Positions 7,570-7,871 of a DNA stretch of 7,871 bases are shown here, in pieces. This stretch comes from CAZIWJ01 sp964542855. Its GTDB lineage: Bacteria; Bacteroidota; Bacteroidia; Cytophagales; Cyclobacteriaceae. The stretch spans positions 1-7,871 of the forward strand of contig CAZIWJ010000170.1 in assembly GCA_964542855.1 (NCBI GenBank). The letters run 5' to 3'. The position numbers were made by a program, and so were the translations under genes. The notes under the pieces were generated by a model. The model made no database searches. It saw only the letters and a list, made by a program, of their open reading frames with translations, and had not been told where the DNA came from. The first letter of the stretch is position 1, and each line of letters starts with the position of its first letter.

Positions 7570-7871
7570 ATGATCACCAAACTGGCCGGCATATTGTTAT
7601 TACTAACCGGGAACTTTCACCCTATTCACGTATCAGTATGTACAATTGAACACAACCCGGACAGCCAGTCCCTGCAGGTAACGATTAAAATATTTGCCGA
7701 CGACCTGGAAGATGCCCTGAACCAGGGTAATTACCGCCCCGATACCCTCACTTACCTGGATACTTTTAAGGACGACGCAGCTCCCGAAGTAACCTGGAGC
7801 ATTGAGCAATACCTAAGCGATGTATTTGAAATCCGGGTAAATGAAAAAAAAGTAACCTGGAGTTACCTGGG
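7570..7871 (+). CDS. DUF6702 family protein, probably exported, 3' end beyond the window
   Basis: An open frame of 100 codons starts at the ATG 12 bases after the ribF stop and continues off the right edge; it is too close to the edge to be complete. The first residues, MITKLAGILLLLTG, form a short hydrophobic segment that looks like a signal peptide. It is followed by NFHPIHVSVCTIEHNPDSQS and then LQVTIKIFADDLEDAL. The HPxHVS start after the signal and the xKIFxDDLE pattern are what I recognise as DUF6702, a Bacteroidota family of unknown function. A Cys (residue 24) is present, but there is no lipobox at the expected place. Codon choice matches the neighbours. It probably shares the transcript with ribF. 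Confidence 0.75.
   Translation, partial: MITKLAGILLLLTGNFHPIHVSVCTIEHNPDSQSLQVTIKIFADDLEDALNQGNYRPDTLTYLDTFKDDAAPEVTWSIEQYLSDVFEIRVNEKKVTWSYL

Noticed and set aside
710..7870. The word TACCTGG recurs about nine times across the window
   Set aside because: Every case I checked is in frame and encodes Tyr-Leu with the preferred codons TAC CTG followed by a G-starting codon, so codon bias explains it.

Overview
The window reads as a chromosomal housekeeping stretch from a member of the Bacteroidota, probably of the Cytophagales type (family level not determinable here). Four things point that way. The run ftsX - DUF3098 - uppP - truB is an arrangement I associate with Bacteroidota. DUF3098 and DUF6702 proteins are largely confined to that phylum. 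The only recognisable promoter has the Bacteroidota -7 element TAnnTTTG. The start codons lack good Shine-Dalgarno sequences and instead follow A-rich leaders.

Layout: positions 1-379 hold no confident gene. They contain the pyrG promoter and, on the minus strand, two overlapping open frames that could be one short gene broken by a single-base slip, or chance. From 380 to the right edge every gene is on the plus strand and tightly packed: pyrG (CTP synthase), yidC (membrane protein insertase), ftsX (divisome ABC-transporter-like permease subunit), a 71-residue DUF3098 two-helix membrane protein, uppP (undecaprenyl-diphosphate phosphatase), truB (tRNA pseudouridine-55 synthase), ribF (flavokinase/FAD synthetase), and the 5' part of a DUF6702 gene that runs off the window.

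Intergenic gaps are 29, 3, 10, -4, -10, 13 and 12 bases (pyrG-yidC through ribF-DUF6702, using the starts chosen here). No terminator hairpin or second promoter is evident, so one transcription unit from the promoter near 322-329 is a reasonable inference. The central genes serve the envelope: YidC inserts membrane proteins, FtsX acts at the division site or in cell-wall hydrolase control, and UppP recycles the undecaprenyl carrier used for peptidoglycan. The flanking genes supply nucleotides (PyrG), tRNA modification (TruB) and flavin cofactors (RibF).

I see no mobile element, CRISPR array, RNA gene or evidence of horizontal transfer, and no clearly new system. The most open question in biology terms is the role of the small DUF3098 protein, which sits between ftsX and uppP and overlaps the uppP start codon.
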